Below are positions 1 to 6,917 of a stretch of DNA of 8,728 nucleotides, piece after piece. The stretch lies in NCBI GenBank assembly GCA_013152075.1, contig JAADHD010000180.1, positions 1-8,728 on the forward strand. The letters run 5' to 3'. The first letter of the stretch is position 1. Each line of letters opens with the position of its first letter. This DNA is from Verrucomicrobiota bacterium (lineage in GTDB: Bacteria; Verrucomicrobiota; Verrucomicrobiia; Verrucomicrobiales; DEV007). Below the pieces are notes generated by a model. The model worked only from the letters and a program-made list of their open reading frames with translations. It searched no databases and was not told the DNA's origin. A program made the translations under genes and the position numbers.

Positions 1-583
1 TCATGTCCGATGTCGCCCGCCTCACCTGACGGTAGCGATCCGGAGCGGTTACTGTATAAATAATAGCCCCGAGGATAAGAAAAGGAATGGGGATCATGGC
101 GATGCCAGCAAGTGCGGGATTTAAAAGAGCCATCCAGATGCCAAAGATAATGATTTGCAGGATGGCGGCGACGCCTTGTTCGATGCCGTCGATCAGCACT
201 CGCTCCATAGCGGTGACATCTTCGGTGACCCGGGTCATGACATCACCAGTGCGTTTGTTGTCGAACCAGCGCATGGGCAGGCGTTGAAGTTTATGGTAGA
301 TATCCGAGCGGATATCATAGATCACTCGCTGTTCGAAGGTATTGTTGATCACAATTCTCAGGGCGTTGAAGAGATTGGTTCCCGCGAAAGCAGCTAGCAC
401 GATACAGATGGCAGTGATCAAGCCGTCAGTGTCCCGATTGGGAATAATCACATCGATGATGTTCACCGTCATCTGGGGGAAAACCACCATGAGCAGTGTC
501 ATCAAAACGGTGCAAATCAGTTGCACCGATCCCAGCAGGGGGTAGCGGCGCAGATAGGCAAAGACACGAAAGGTGGTGCTCAT
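1..583 (-). CDS. ABC exporter, N-terminal transmembrane domain (partial at window edge)
   Basis: The minus strand is open from an ATG at 583 to the window edge, giving 194 residues. The protein has the layout of the type IV ABC exporter membrane domain (MsbA/BmrA-like half transporters). Hydrophobic helices lie at about residues 15-36, 54-75 and 134-178. The segment around residues 91-123 carries the typical cytoplasmic-loop signature of the family: IRSDIYHKLQRLP, then WFDNKRTGDVMTRVTEDV. Helices 5-6 and the ATPase domain (Walker A, signature, Walker B) would lie beyond position 1, so the substrate (lipid, drug or peptide) cannot be told. No Shine-Dalgarno sequence precedes the ATG (bases TTTACCTTCGT). 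The gene is divergent from the sanA-like gene with 130 bases between the two starts. Family assignment is firm, specificity unknown. Confidence 0.9.
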   Translation of the reverse strand, partial: MSTTFRVFAYLRRYPLLGSVQLICTVLMTLLMVVFPQMTVNIIDVIIPNRDTDGLITAICIVLAAFAGTNLFNALRIVINNTFEQRVIYDIRSDIYHKLQRLPMRWFDNKRTGDVMTRVTEDVTAMERVLIDGIEQGVAAILQIIIFGIWMALLNPALAGIAMIPIPFLILGAIIYTVTAPDRYRQVRRATSDM

Positions 584-669
584 ACGAAGGTAAATAATGA
601 AATATGACAGATATTGTGTAGTTTCCAGTGGGGAATCATTGTTTCGGTATTTCGATGGATTGGATTTCC

Positions 670-707
670 CAGACTAGGCTCGTCTGTCACTGAGCTTGTC
701 CGAAAGG
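670..707. repeat. Dispersed 'GACAAGCTCAG'-type intergenic repeat copy with inverted repeat
   Basis: Positions 670-686 form an inverted repeat, CAGAC (670-674) and GTCTG (682-686), with a 7-base loop. Directly after it, bases 690-707 read ACTGAGCTTGTCCGAAAGG-like sequence. Its complement, TTCGGACAAGCTCAGTGACA, closely resembles the short intergenic repeat TTCGACAAGCTCAG seen many times in genomes of several phyla (from memory). It sits inside the divergent promoter region, and its last bases (AAAGG, 703-707) also act as the ribosome binding site of the plus-strand gene. No second copy is obvious in this window, so the repeat assignment rests on recognition. Confidence 0.45.
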
Positions 708-713
708 TAAAAA

Positions 714-1442
714 ATGTCGCCCAAGAAAAAACGCATACTGTTCAGAGTAATGATACTTCCTCTGTTGGTAATAGGGGTGTTCATTCTACTTTGCAATCTG
801 TGGGTTGTCCTTTCGACGAAATCACGCGTTTATGATTCAATTGATGAGGTAAAAAGTAACTCGATCGGTCTGGTGTTGGGAACCGCAAAAAAAGTAGCGC
901 CTACCAGCCCTAATCCGCATTTCGAGCATCGCATGGCGGCGGCAACTGAGTTATTTCTCCAGGGAAAGGTCAAACATTTGCTCGTCAGTGGTGACGGGGC
1001 TTCCATATATTATAACGAGCCGCGTGACATGACGGCGAAACTGGTCAGTCTGAAAGTTCCGGAGGAGGCGATCAGCTCCGATAATTCAGGCTACCGGACT
1101 TTGGATTCTATTGTCAGGGCAAAAGAAATTTATGGGTTGGATGAAGTGACTATTATATCTGATGGTTTTCACGTCAGCCGGGCTTTGTTTGTGGCACGAA
1201 AATTGGGTCTGAATGCGATTGCTTTCAGTAGTGAGCCGGTCAAACTGAAATATTCTCTAAAGGCCCGTTTGAGGGAGTACCTGGCTCGTGTGCTGGTGGT
1301 GTTGGATCTTTATATTTTTGATACTCAGCCTGATCAATTGGGTGACCCTGTTTCGATCGTGATTTCGGATGCTGACACGGGAGTAAGGTCAGATTCGATA
1401 GAGCTTACTCCGCAGGTGGCTCCGGAGAAGAAGGGCGAATAG
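714..1442 (+). CDS. sanA: SanA/YdcF-like DUF218 envelope protein
   Basis: This 242-residue protein has a short basic N-terminus (MSPKKKR), one membrane helix at about 10-32 and a DUF218 domain from about 50 to 205, as in SanA, which is about the same length. The DUF218 core is visible as GLVLGTAKK (52-60), EHRMAAATELFLQGKVKHLLVSGD as two adjacent conserved blocks (71-94), GYRTLDSIVRAKEIYG (126-141), SDGFHVSRALFVARKLG (149-165) and LREYLARVLVVLDLYIF (186-202). SanA is an inner-membrane protein tied to envelope barrier function and vancomycin resistance at raised temperature in enterobacteria; its biochemical activity is not settled. The ATG is chosen because AAAGG (703-707) lies 6 bases upstream. 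The extra Asp/Ser/Pro-containing tail (about 212-242) is not part of the family core. Its last 12 codons overlap the convergent neighbour by 38 bases. Confidence 0.88.
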   Translation: MSPKKKRILFRVMILPLLVIGVFILLCNLWVVLSTKSRVYDSIDEVKSNSIGLVLGTAKKVAPTSPNPHFEHRMAAATELFLQGKVKHLLVSGDGASIYYNEPRDMTAKLVSLKVPEEAISSDNSGYRTLDSIVRAKEIYGLDEVTIISDGFHVSRALFVARKLGLNAIAFSSEPVKLKYSLKARLREYLARVLVVLDLYIFDTQPDQLGDPVSIVISDADTGVRSDSIELTPQVAPEKKGE

Positions 1443-1992
1443 CAGGAGCCGGGGAAGAAGAGGCTTCATCAATTTTTGGCGGTATGACATCGGGGATTAA
1501 ATACACCAGCCCGAAAAGTGCTGCCAGTAGTGTAATCGTGCCGAGGCTCAGATAACCCGTGACCAGCCCTGCTATGGCAATGCTTTTGCCATCCAAATTG
1601 TTCTCGGCATGGCGGATTTTTTTGAGGGCCATATGACCGCAGATAACTGCCGCGATGGCAACCGGTAGAAAGATGATGCCAAGTAAACCCAGGCAACCGA
1701 GGGGTAGCAGTGAAGAGAGTCCGCAGATTAGACTGGCAATGGCGAGTGGATGAGCGGGTTTGTTTGTGCCCGGTTTGATATGCTTAGGCAATTTTGGCGG
1801 AGCGGCAGAACCCAACTCGTCTAAAAACCATTCTGGGTGCAAAGTGCCACAAGGCTGCCAGTCAGGCAGATCGGAATTCCAAACCAGGCATTGTCTGGTG
1901 ATGAGTTTGTCGGCGGCGAGTTGCTTTAGGTTTTTTTCTGATATGGGTACCTGTTGCTTTTCATCATTTGCATAAAACCACTCGTTTGCCAT
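1405..1992 (-). CDS. GYF_2 and DUF4190 domain membrane protein
   Basis: This 195-residue protein starts with a GYF_2 (DUF4339) domain at about residues 3-56, with the typical spaced aromatics: EWFYAN, then LVWNSDLPDWQPCG. A linker rich in Pro and Lys (62-80) follows. Next is a DUF4190 domain (about 82-166) with two hydrophobic stretches, 83-119 and 137-168, separated by GHMALKKIR and DGKSIAIAGLVTGYLSL; this GH.AL..I..-DG...A..GL..GY pattern is characteristic. The C-terminus (169-195) is Pro/Ser/Ala-rich. GYF_2 domains are thought to bind proline-rich peptides, and the protein has its own proline-rich tail, so self-binding is possible (inference). It begins 30 bases after the kinase stop codon, probably as the last gene of the acc operon. 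No Shine-Dalgarno is seen. The precise role is unknown. Confidence 0.85.
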   Translation of the reverse strand: MANEWFYANDEKQQVPISEKNLKQLAADKLITRQCLVWNSDLPDWQPCGTLHPEWFLDELGSAAPPKLPKHIKPGTNKPAHPLAIASLICGLSSLLPLGCLGLLGIIFLPVAIAAVICGHMALKKIRHAENNLDGKSIAIAGLVTGYLSLGTITLLAALFGLVYLIPDVIPPKIDEASSSPAPAIRPSSPEPPAE

Positions 1993-2022
1993 TTGGGAAG
2001 AATAACAAAGGTGGGAGCTGAC

Positions 2023-2934
2023 TCAAGAAAATGTGGAGTACTGGCGAAATTCTTCCAACCGGGTTTCGAATTCATCATTCGAGAGCTCTTGTAGGCGATG
2101 AGTGCTGAAAGATTCGCAGGAGTAGCCGGCAATGATGGTTCCCCTCGCTATGGCGCCGGTCAGGTGGTCGAAATTCAACTCGTCATGATCCAGGCTGCAA
2201 AGATGTCCGGCCATGCTGCCGATAAATGAATCTCCGGCTCCAGTGGGGTCGTGTAGCTGAAGCAAAGGGTACGCACCACAGGTGAAAAAACGATTTTTAC
2301 CAAACAGCAATGCGCCGTGTTCACCCTTTTTGATAATCACGAAACGTGGGCCCATTTCAAGCAGTCGGTGACCAGCTTCCACCAGATTACCGGTTTCAAG
2401 CAACAGTTTGGCTTCACTGTCATTCAGGACAAGCAGATCCAGTCGGGGTAAAAGCTCCATTAAGCGGTCTCGTGCGACGGTGATCCAGAGATCCATAGTG
2501 TCAGCAATTACGAAACCCGGCTTGTCCCCGATTTGATCGAGAATAGCATGTTGATTGTCCGGGCTGTCATTGGCGAGCAGCACAATTTGTGACGATAGGC
2601 CGGATTCTGATACACTGGGTTTATACGCTTCCAGCACGTTCAGTGATACATCCAGAGTTTCCCGGGTGTTCATGTCATCAAAATACTCACCGCTCCAACG
2701 GAAGGTTTCGCCGTCAGAAAACTGCACGCTGTCGAGATTGATGTCCCGAGATTTAAATAGTTCGATGTGCTGCTCAGGAAAGTCGGCGCCTACTATGCTA
2801 ACCAGATTAACCGGGCTGAAAAAACTTGCGGCGATGGCGGCGTAAGAGGCGGACCCACCTAACAGGTTTTGGTGTTCGTCGTGAGGGGTCTTAACGTGGT
2901 CGATGGCTATGGATCCGGATATTAGTACACTCAT
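2023..2934 (-). CDS. PfkB/ribokinase-family carbohydrate or nucleoside kinase
   Basis: This 303-residue ribokinase-fold kinase should transfer phosphate from ATP to a sugar or nucleoside hydroxyl in the cytoplasm. The N-terminal substrate region has GSIAIDHV (7-14) and the GGSASYAA glycine motif (26-33). The Mg/phosphate motif NDSEA is at 171-175 and KKGEHGALLF at 202-211. The PfkB signature DPTGAGDSFIGS (229-240) carries the anion hole and the catalytic base Asp235. Length is typical for the family. The short lid and the start MSVLISGSIAIDHV resemble adenosine-kinase-like members often annotated only as 'PfkB family'; substrate cannot be assigned. It lies 27 bases after thiE, and no Shine-Dalgarno precedes the ATG (bases CATAAAAATATC). 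A perfect TATAAT (2961-2966, minus strand) overlaps the thiE stop codon, but no convincing -35 goes with it, so an internal promoter is only a possibility. Confidence 0.9.
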   Translation of the reverse strand: MSVLISGSIAIDHVKTPHDEHQNLLGGSASYAAIAASFFSPVNLVSIVGADFPEQHIELFKSRDINLDSVQFSDGETFRWSGEYFDDMNTRETLDVSLNVLEAYKPSVSESGLSSQIVLLANDSPDNQHAILDQIGDKPGFVIADTMDLWITVARDRLMELLPRLDLLVLNDSEAKLLLETGNLVEAGHRLLEMGPRFVIIKKGEHGALLFGKNRFFTCGAYPLLQLHDPTGAGDSFIGSMAGHLCSLDHDELNFDHLTGAIARGTIIAGYSCESFSTHRLQELSNDEFETRLEEFRQYSTFS

Positions 2935-2961
2935 GATATTTTTATGAAATTGAATTGGCGA

Positions 2962-3585
2962 TTATAACAGGGACTTGAGATCTTTGGTGTAATTCTCAAC
3001 GTGTTCGGCCTGGAGAATTCCCGACACCACTACGATACGGCATGCGCCGGCCGCGATAACTGATTTGGCGTTTTCGTCTTTGATCCCGCCGATGCAAAAC
3101 ACTGGTAGTTTAGAGTGTTCCTGGTGAACTTGCTCGATTTCGTTGGTTCCGATCGCTGGGTAGTCAGGTTTTGTGGGTGTGCTGAAGAGTGGCCCGAAGC
3201 CGATGTAATCAATCGGTTCGGCGGCGGCAGAGTGTGCTTGCTTAAGGCTGTGGGTTGAGAGCCCGACCAACATATCAGACCCCACAATTTCACGAACTTC
3301 ATGTGGGGATAAATCATCCTGGCCAACGTGAATTCCCTCTGCGGCAATGTCTTTTGCGATCTCGGGGTAATCGTTGATGATAAGGGGGATTCCTTGAGAG
3401 TGGGTCAACAGGTGGATTTCCCGCCCCATGGCAGCGATCTCTTTCTGTGTCCAGTTTTTGGCGCGCAACTGGAGGATGTCGATTCCTCCAGCGAGCATTT
3501 TTTTAACCATAGCGAGGACTTGCTCGTGTTCGACATAATCGCCATCCAGGATGCCATACAGGTAGCAGTCGGTGATCGCTTTCAT
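2962..3585 (-). CDS. thiE: Thiamine-phosphate synthase ThiE
   Basis: This 207-residue TIM-barrel enzyme joins hydroxymethylpyrimidine diphosphate and thiazole phosphate to give thiamine phosphate and diphosphate. All signature motifs are present: QLRAK (39-43, pyrophosphate binding), IINDYPEIA (69-77) and HVGQDDLS (86-93) with metal-binding Asp residues, GLSTHS (108-113), GFGPLFSTPTK (129-139, binding the thiazole side), CIGGI (164-168) and VVVSGIL (185-191). The length matches the family. It lies 52 bases downstream of accC and 27 upstream of the PfkB kinase, so it is probably co-transcribed with acc genes rather than with other thiamine genes; none of these is in the window. There is no TPP riboswitch-like sequence ahead of it. 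Instead an inverted repeat (3594-3609) sits directly upstream of the ATG, and no Shine-Dalgarno is visible. Confidence 0.93.
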   Translation of the reverse strand: MKAITDCYLYGILDGDYVEHEQVLAMVKKMLAGGIDILQLRAKNWTQKEIAAMGREIHLLTHSQGIPLIINDYPEIAKDIAAEGIHVGQDDLSPHEVREIVGSDMLVGLSTHSLKQAHSAAAEPIDYIGFGPLFSTPTKPDYPAIGTNEIEQVHQEHSKLPVFCIGGIKDENAKSVIAAGACRIVVVSGILQAEHVENYTKDLKSLL

Positions 3586-3586
3586 G

Positions 3587-3609
3587 ACTTGAAACTTGAA
3601 AACTCAAGT
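3587..3609. repeat. ACTTGA direct and inverted repeats at the thiE start
   Basis: Two direct copies of ACTTGA (3587-3592 and 3594-3599) are followed by a perfect inverted copy TCAAGT (3604-3609). The 3594-3609 pair forms a 6-bp stem with the 4-base loop AAAC. In the minus-strand transcript it would end 8 bases before the thiE ATG, where a ribosome would normally bind. A further inverted copy (TTCAAGT) occurs at about 3644-3650, inside the end of accC. It could be an operator or a translational hairpin; alternatively it is chance in an AT-rich gap. Confidence 0.35.
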
Positions 3610-3637
3610 GGGTTTTAACCAGGGTGCCCGATAGGGG

Positions 3638-5023
3638 TCAGGATTCAAGTTTCACTACGGGTAGCTCTGGAGGCTCCGGTTTGGAATCAATAAATTTTTC
3701 GACCCACCCAATGTTGTAATCGCCCTTTTTGAAGTCGGGGTGATTTAGAATTGAAGATTGGAAGGGGATTGTTGTTTTAATGCCCTCCACCAAAAATTCA
3801 TTCAGTGCTCGTTTCATGCGGGCGATGGCTCCCTCGCGCGAGGAGGCGGTGACGATCAGCTTGGCGATCATCGAGTCGTAGTAGGGTGGCACGGTATAAC
3901 CGCTGTAAACATGAGTGTCGACGCGCACGCCGCGTCCTCCTGACGCGTAGAAAAGCTCAATTTTTCCCGGACTGGGTGCAAAATTATTGTAGGGATCTTC
4001 CGCATTAATCCGGCATTCAATCGAGTGCCCCCTCACGACGCTGTTGCGGACGTGCTCTGAAATTGGTTGGCCGGCGGCTACTTGAATTTGCTCTTTGATC
4101 AGGTCGCACCCCCGTACTTCTTCAGTGATCGGGTGCTCTACCTGAATTCGAGTGTTCATTTCCATGAAGTAGAAATTTTCATGTTCATCGACCAGATACT
4201 CGATGGTTCCGCAGTTCTCATAGCCGATTTTTTTGGTGAGGTTCACAGAGGCTTCTGCCATGCGTTGGCGCAGTTCGTCGCTGATCAAAGGCGACGGGGT
4301 TTCTTCGATGATTTTTTGGTTTCTTCTTTGTAAAGAGCAATCGCGTTCGCCGAGTTGTGCAGCATTACCATGGCTGTCACCTATTATCTGGAATTCAATG
4401 TGGTGAGGATTCAGGACAAGCTTCTCAATGTAAACATCGTCTTCGCCAAAACAGGCTTTGGACTCTGCTCGTGCAGCTTTGAACATAGAGGGTAGCTCAT
4501 CTTTATCCGCAGCAGGTCTCATGCCTCGACCGCCGCCACCTGCGGTGGCTTTGATCATTACTGGGTAACCTAGTTCCTCGGCAACAACCAGAGCTTCTTC
4601 AACAGTGGGGACGATGCCTGGGCTGCCCGGGGTTACGGGCACGCCATGTTTGACAGCCATTGCCCGGGCCATATTTTTGTCCCCCATCATGGCGATAACT
4701 TCCGGGGAAGGCCCGATAAACTTTATATGGCAGCTGTCACAAATTTCAGCAAAACGTGCGTTCTCAGAAAGAAAGCCATAGCCGGGATGAATAGCATCCG
4801 CATTTGCGATTTCGGCGGCGCTCATGATGGCGTCAACTTTCAGATAACTTTCGGCGCTGGGGCCGGGTCCGATGCAGATGGCTTCATCTGCCAACTGGAC
4901 GTGCATGGAGTCGCTGTCCGCTTCGGAATAAACCGCAACGGTGAGGATTCCCAATTCTTTACATGCACGAATTACCCTGAGGGCAATTTCTCCGCGATTG
5001 GCTATAAGTACTTTATGGAACAT
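3638..5023 (-). CDS. accC: Acetyl-CoA carboxylase, biotin carboxylase subunit AccC
   Basis: This 461-residue ATP-grasp enzyme carboxylates the biotin on AccB using ATP and bicarbonate, the first half-reaction of acetyl-CoA carboxylase. The N-terminal domain starts with KVLIANRGEIALRVIRA (4-20). HPGYGFLSEN (79-88) follows. The ATP-binding lysine Lys158 and glycine-rich loop TAGGGGRGM (160-168) are intact. The catalytic core FMEMNTRIQVEHPITEEV (286-303) contains Glu288, Asn290, Arg292 and Glu296, with the GHSIECRINAEDP block (332-344) after it; these fall at or next to the E. coli AccC numbering. The protein is slightly longer than the usual 447-450 residues because of a Pro/Glu-rich tail (about 447-461). 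It lies 53 bases after accB and 52 before thiE. No Shine-Dalgarno precedes the ATG (bases ACTCATCCTGAC). Confidence 0.97.
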   Translation of the reverse strand: MFHKVLIANRGEIALRVIRACKELGILTVAVYSEADSDSMHVQLADEAICIGPGPSAESYLKVDAIMSAAEIANADAIHPGYGFLSENARFAEICDSCHIKFIGPSPEVIAMMGDKNMARAMAVKHGVPVTPGSPGIVPTVEEALVVAEELGYPVMIKATAGGGGRGMRPAADKDELPSMFKAARAESKACFGEDDVYIEKLVLNPHHIEFQIIGDSHGNAAQLGERDCSLQRRNQKIIEETPSPLISDELRQRMAEASVNLTKKIGYENCGTIEYLVDEHENFYFMEMNTRIQVEHPITEEVRGCDLIKEQIQVAAGQPISEHVRNSVVRGHSIECRINAEDPYNNFAPSPGKIELFYASGGRGVRVDTHVYSGYTVPPYYDSMIAKLIVTASSREGAIARMKRALNEFLVEGIKTTIPFQSSILNHPDFKKGDYNIGWVEKFIDSKPEPPELPVVKLES

Positions 5024-5076
5024 GTCAGGATGAGTCGAAGCGTAAGGTCGTTTCTCGACCGGAGTGGCGAGCCGTG

Positions 5077-5550
5077 TTATGCCGATTTTACTCGGAACAA
5101 AGGTTCACCGTACTGAACCGGGGTTCCATTTTCTACCAGTACTTTGGTGATGGTTCCTTTGACTTCGGCACTGATTTCGTTCATCACTTTCATGGCCTCG
5201 ATGATGCAGACGGCGCTATTTTCGCTAACCTCTTTGCCGACCTCGGCAAAGGCATCCGATTCCGGATCAGTTGCTCGGTAAAAAGTGCCGACCATGGGCG
5301 AGGTGATCTCAACCTCTCCCGGTGGAAGGGCATCACCATCGGCGGCTGGAGCGGCAACGGAAGGAGCGGCTACTGCCGCTACTGGAGCCGGAGCCATCAT
5401 CGGTTGCGCTATGCTCATTGCCTGCTGCAGGGCGGCAAGATCTGCGCCTTTTTTCAGCTTGACCTTGTTACCGTCGCGCTCGAGATGAAAATGAGTGAGT
5501 TCATTCTCGTTCATGAGCTCTATGATTTGTTTGATTTCTTTGATATCCAC
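5077..5550 (-). CDS. accB: Acetyl-CoA carboxylase biotin carboxyl carrier protein AccB
   Basis: This protein of 157 residues carries the biotin that shuttles CO2 between AccC and the carboxyltransferase. The start is taken as GTG at 5550: the protein then begins (M)DIKEIKQIIELMNENEL, the normal AccB N-terminus, and AAGG (5559-5562) lies 8 bases upstream. An in-frame ATG at 5664 would add 38 residues with no likeness to the family. After the N-terminal helical region (1-40) comes an Ala/Pro-rich flexible linker (about 49-75) and the biotinyl domain (about 79-157). The biotin acceptor is Lys121 in EAMKVMN; the usual motif is EAMKMMN or EAMKLMN, so valine after the lysine is a mild variant. The 'thumb' region around YRATDPESDAFAEVG (91-105) is typical of AccB. 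It heads the acc operon and is preceded by a 162-base spacer. Confidence 0.95.
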   Translation of the reverse strand: MDIKEIKQIIELMNENELTHFHLERDGNKVKLKKGADLAALQQAMSIAQPMMAPAPVAAVAAPSVAAPAADGDALPPGEVEITSPMVGTFYRATDPESDAFAEVGKEVSENSAVCIIEAMKVMNEISAEVKGTITKVLVENGTPVQYGEPLFRVKSA

Positions 5551-5712
5551 GGTTTCGGCCTTGCGGAATTTGATTGAATTAAGATTGAAACTTAAAGGTT
5601 TCCAGCCCGTTTGTAGAGGAAAAACGAAGCCTAGGGAAGCTAGTTCTGTCAGGGGACTCGTCAAGTCCCTATGAACGTAATAATTTGCCCCCGTTTTTCA
5701 GGCTATGGGCGG
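5551..5712 (-). promoter_or_regulatory. Leader/promoter region of accB with two inverted repeats
   Basis: This 162-base gap is the longest between the minus-strand genes from 7280 down to 1405, so it is the likely promoter of the acc operon. Two inverted repeats are visible. The first is GGGACT (5653-5658) with AGTCCC (5664-5669), a 6-bp stem with a 5-base loop; on the minus strand its loop forms part of the -35-like TTGACG. The second is GAAAC (5587-5591) with GTTTC (5598-5602), arms separated by 6 bases. No good -10 box stands 16-18 bases from the TTGACG, so the promoter is not placed. Neither repeat is followed by a T-run in the minus direction, so neither reads as a terminator of the upstream gene. 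Confidence 0.35.
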
Positions 5713-6882
5713 CTATTTCAATTTATCAAGAATAGCGAATACGCGGTCAAAATCAGCATAAGTGTTGTAAAAATGGTGGCTGAAACGGATGTAAGACCGC
5801 CCGAGCCGATCGCTGCGCAAAGAGCTGTCAATTCGGTTTTTGGTCAGATGGCGAAAACACTGTCGCATCCAGTCGGGATCTTTTTTGTGGAATGTCGTGA
5901 TTCCGGAGGCAGAATCTCCCGTAAGGGGTTCGTGAATCTGGAATCCTCTTTCTTGTAATCCGCCAACCAGATATTGTTTGAGTGTCAGTATTCGATTCGC
6001 AACATTATCGATACCGATGTCGTTGATTAGATTGAGAGCGGCTCTCATACCGTATATACCGGAAAAATTCAGCACTCCGGGTTCATAGCGGCGTCCACCG
6101 GCTTCGTATTCAATTTGCTCGCGTGTGACAAAGTCGGGTGATTTCACATTCCACGCTCCGTGCAGGGTGGGCTGTAGTAAGTCGAAGTGCTTTTCCTTCA
6201 CATAGAAAATTCCAGCTGCCGCCGGGCCGAGCATCCACTTGTGGGAATCGGCGCAAAGAAAATCCACGTGATCAATCGGGGTCGGGAACGCGCCTGCTGT
6301 TTGAATGGCGTCGAGACAAAAGAGGATATCGCGATCTTGAAGTAGTCGGCCGATGGCATTGATGTCGATTCGGTAGCCGGTCAAAAAATGACAGGAGGCC
6401 AGAGCAACCAGCCGAGTTCTTGGAGACAAGGCACTTTCCACCAGCTCAGGAGTAATTTTGCCTGCCTGATCAGGCTTCACATAAACCACTTTCACTCCCT
6501 GTTTTTGCAAATTTTGCCACGGGTAAACGTTGGCCGGGTAGTCGTCTAGGTAACAAACGACTTCGTCGCCCGTCTGCCAGGTCAATCCGTTGGCAACAAG
6601 GTTGAGCCCCAGAGATGTTGGGCCCAGTAGCGCGATTTCGTTGGCCGAAGCACCGAGAAGTTGTGCGGCCGATTCCCGGGCGGCGTCCATTTCGCCTAAA
6701 TGAACCTCGGTGAAATCAAGGTCGCCTGTCGCATAGGCGTGGTTGAAATCGTGCATTGCCTGTTCTGTCACGCGAGGCAAAACGGTAATCGCTGCGTGAG
6801 CTAGAAAAATGTGGTTCCGAGTGACGGGGAATTCCTGTTCCCGGTAAGCGGTGTCTGGATCGATACGTTCAAAGTAGTCCAT
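5713..6882 (-). CDS. Class V PLP-dependent aminotransferase-family enzyme
   Basis: This 389-residue protein is a fold-type I PLP enzyme of the class V (NifS/SufS/isopenicillin N epimerase-like) group. The cofactor-binding features are seen: the Gly/Ser phosphate-binding turn near GPTSLGLN (87-94), the His/Phe block ASCHFLTGYRID (162-173), Asp191 in LDAIQTAG (190-197) that pairs with the pyridine nitrogen, and Ser213-His214-Lys215 in ADSHKWMLGP (211-220), Lys215 forming the Schiff base. The C-terminal substrate-carboxylate Arg region is YIRFSHHFYNTYADFDR (364-380). The loop that carries the catalytic cysteine in cysteine desulfurases (R.GHHC) is replaced by SLRSDRLGRSY (354-364), so a desulfurase role is unlikely. 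Reaction and substrate are unknown. It begins 35 bases after the RelE-like gene, probably in the same transcript. No Shine-Dalgarno is visible before the ATG. Confidence 0.88.
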   Translation of the reverse strand: MDYFERIDPDTAYREQEFPVTRNHIFLAHAAITVLPRVTEQAMHDFNHAYATGDLDFTEVHLGEMDAARESAAQLLGASANEIALLGPTSLGLNLVANGLTWQTGDEVVCYLDDYPANVYPWQNLQKQGVKVVYVKPDQAGKITPELVESALSPRTRLVALASCHFLTGYRIDINAIGRLLQDRDILFCLDAIQTAGAFPTPIDHVDFLCADSHKWMLGPAAAGIFYVKEKHFDLLQPTLHGAWNVKSPDFVTREQIEYEAGGRRYEPGVLNFSGIYGMRAALNLINDIGIDNVANRILTLKQYLVGGLQERGFQIHEPLTGDSASGITTFHKKDPDWMRQCFRHLTKNRIDSSLRSDRLGRSYIRFSHHFYNTYADFDRVFAILDKLK

Positions 6883-6917
6883 AGAGTATTTCGACTAAGG
6901 GTGAGCTTGTAGTGTCT

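Noticed and set aside
614..835. Plus-strand open frame overlapping the start of the sanA-like gene.
   Set aside because: It overlaps in another frame a gene with clear family motifs and has no recognisable protein features of its own.
2961..2966. Perfect TATAAT on the minus strand at the thiE stop codon as a promoter for the PfkB kinase.
   Set aside because: The hexamer 17 bases upstream (CACCAA) does not resemble a -35 box, and the hexamer arises partly from the stop codon TAA; kept only as a remark.
5551..5664. Longer accB starting at the ATG at 5664.
   Set aside because: The added 38 residues have no family likeness, and the GTG at 5550 has AAGG at good spacing and gives the usual AccB N-terminus.
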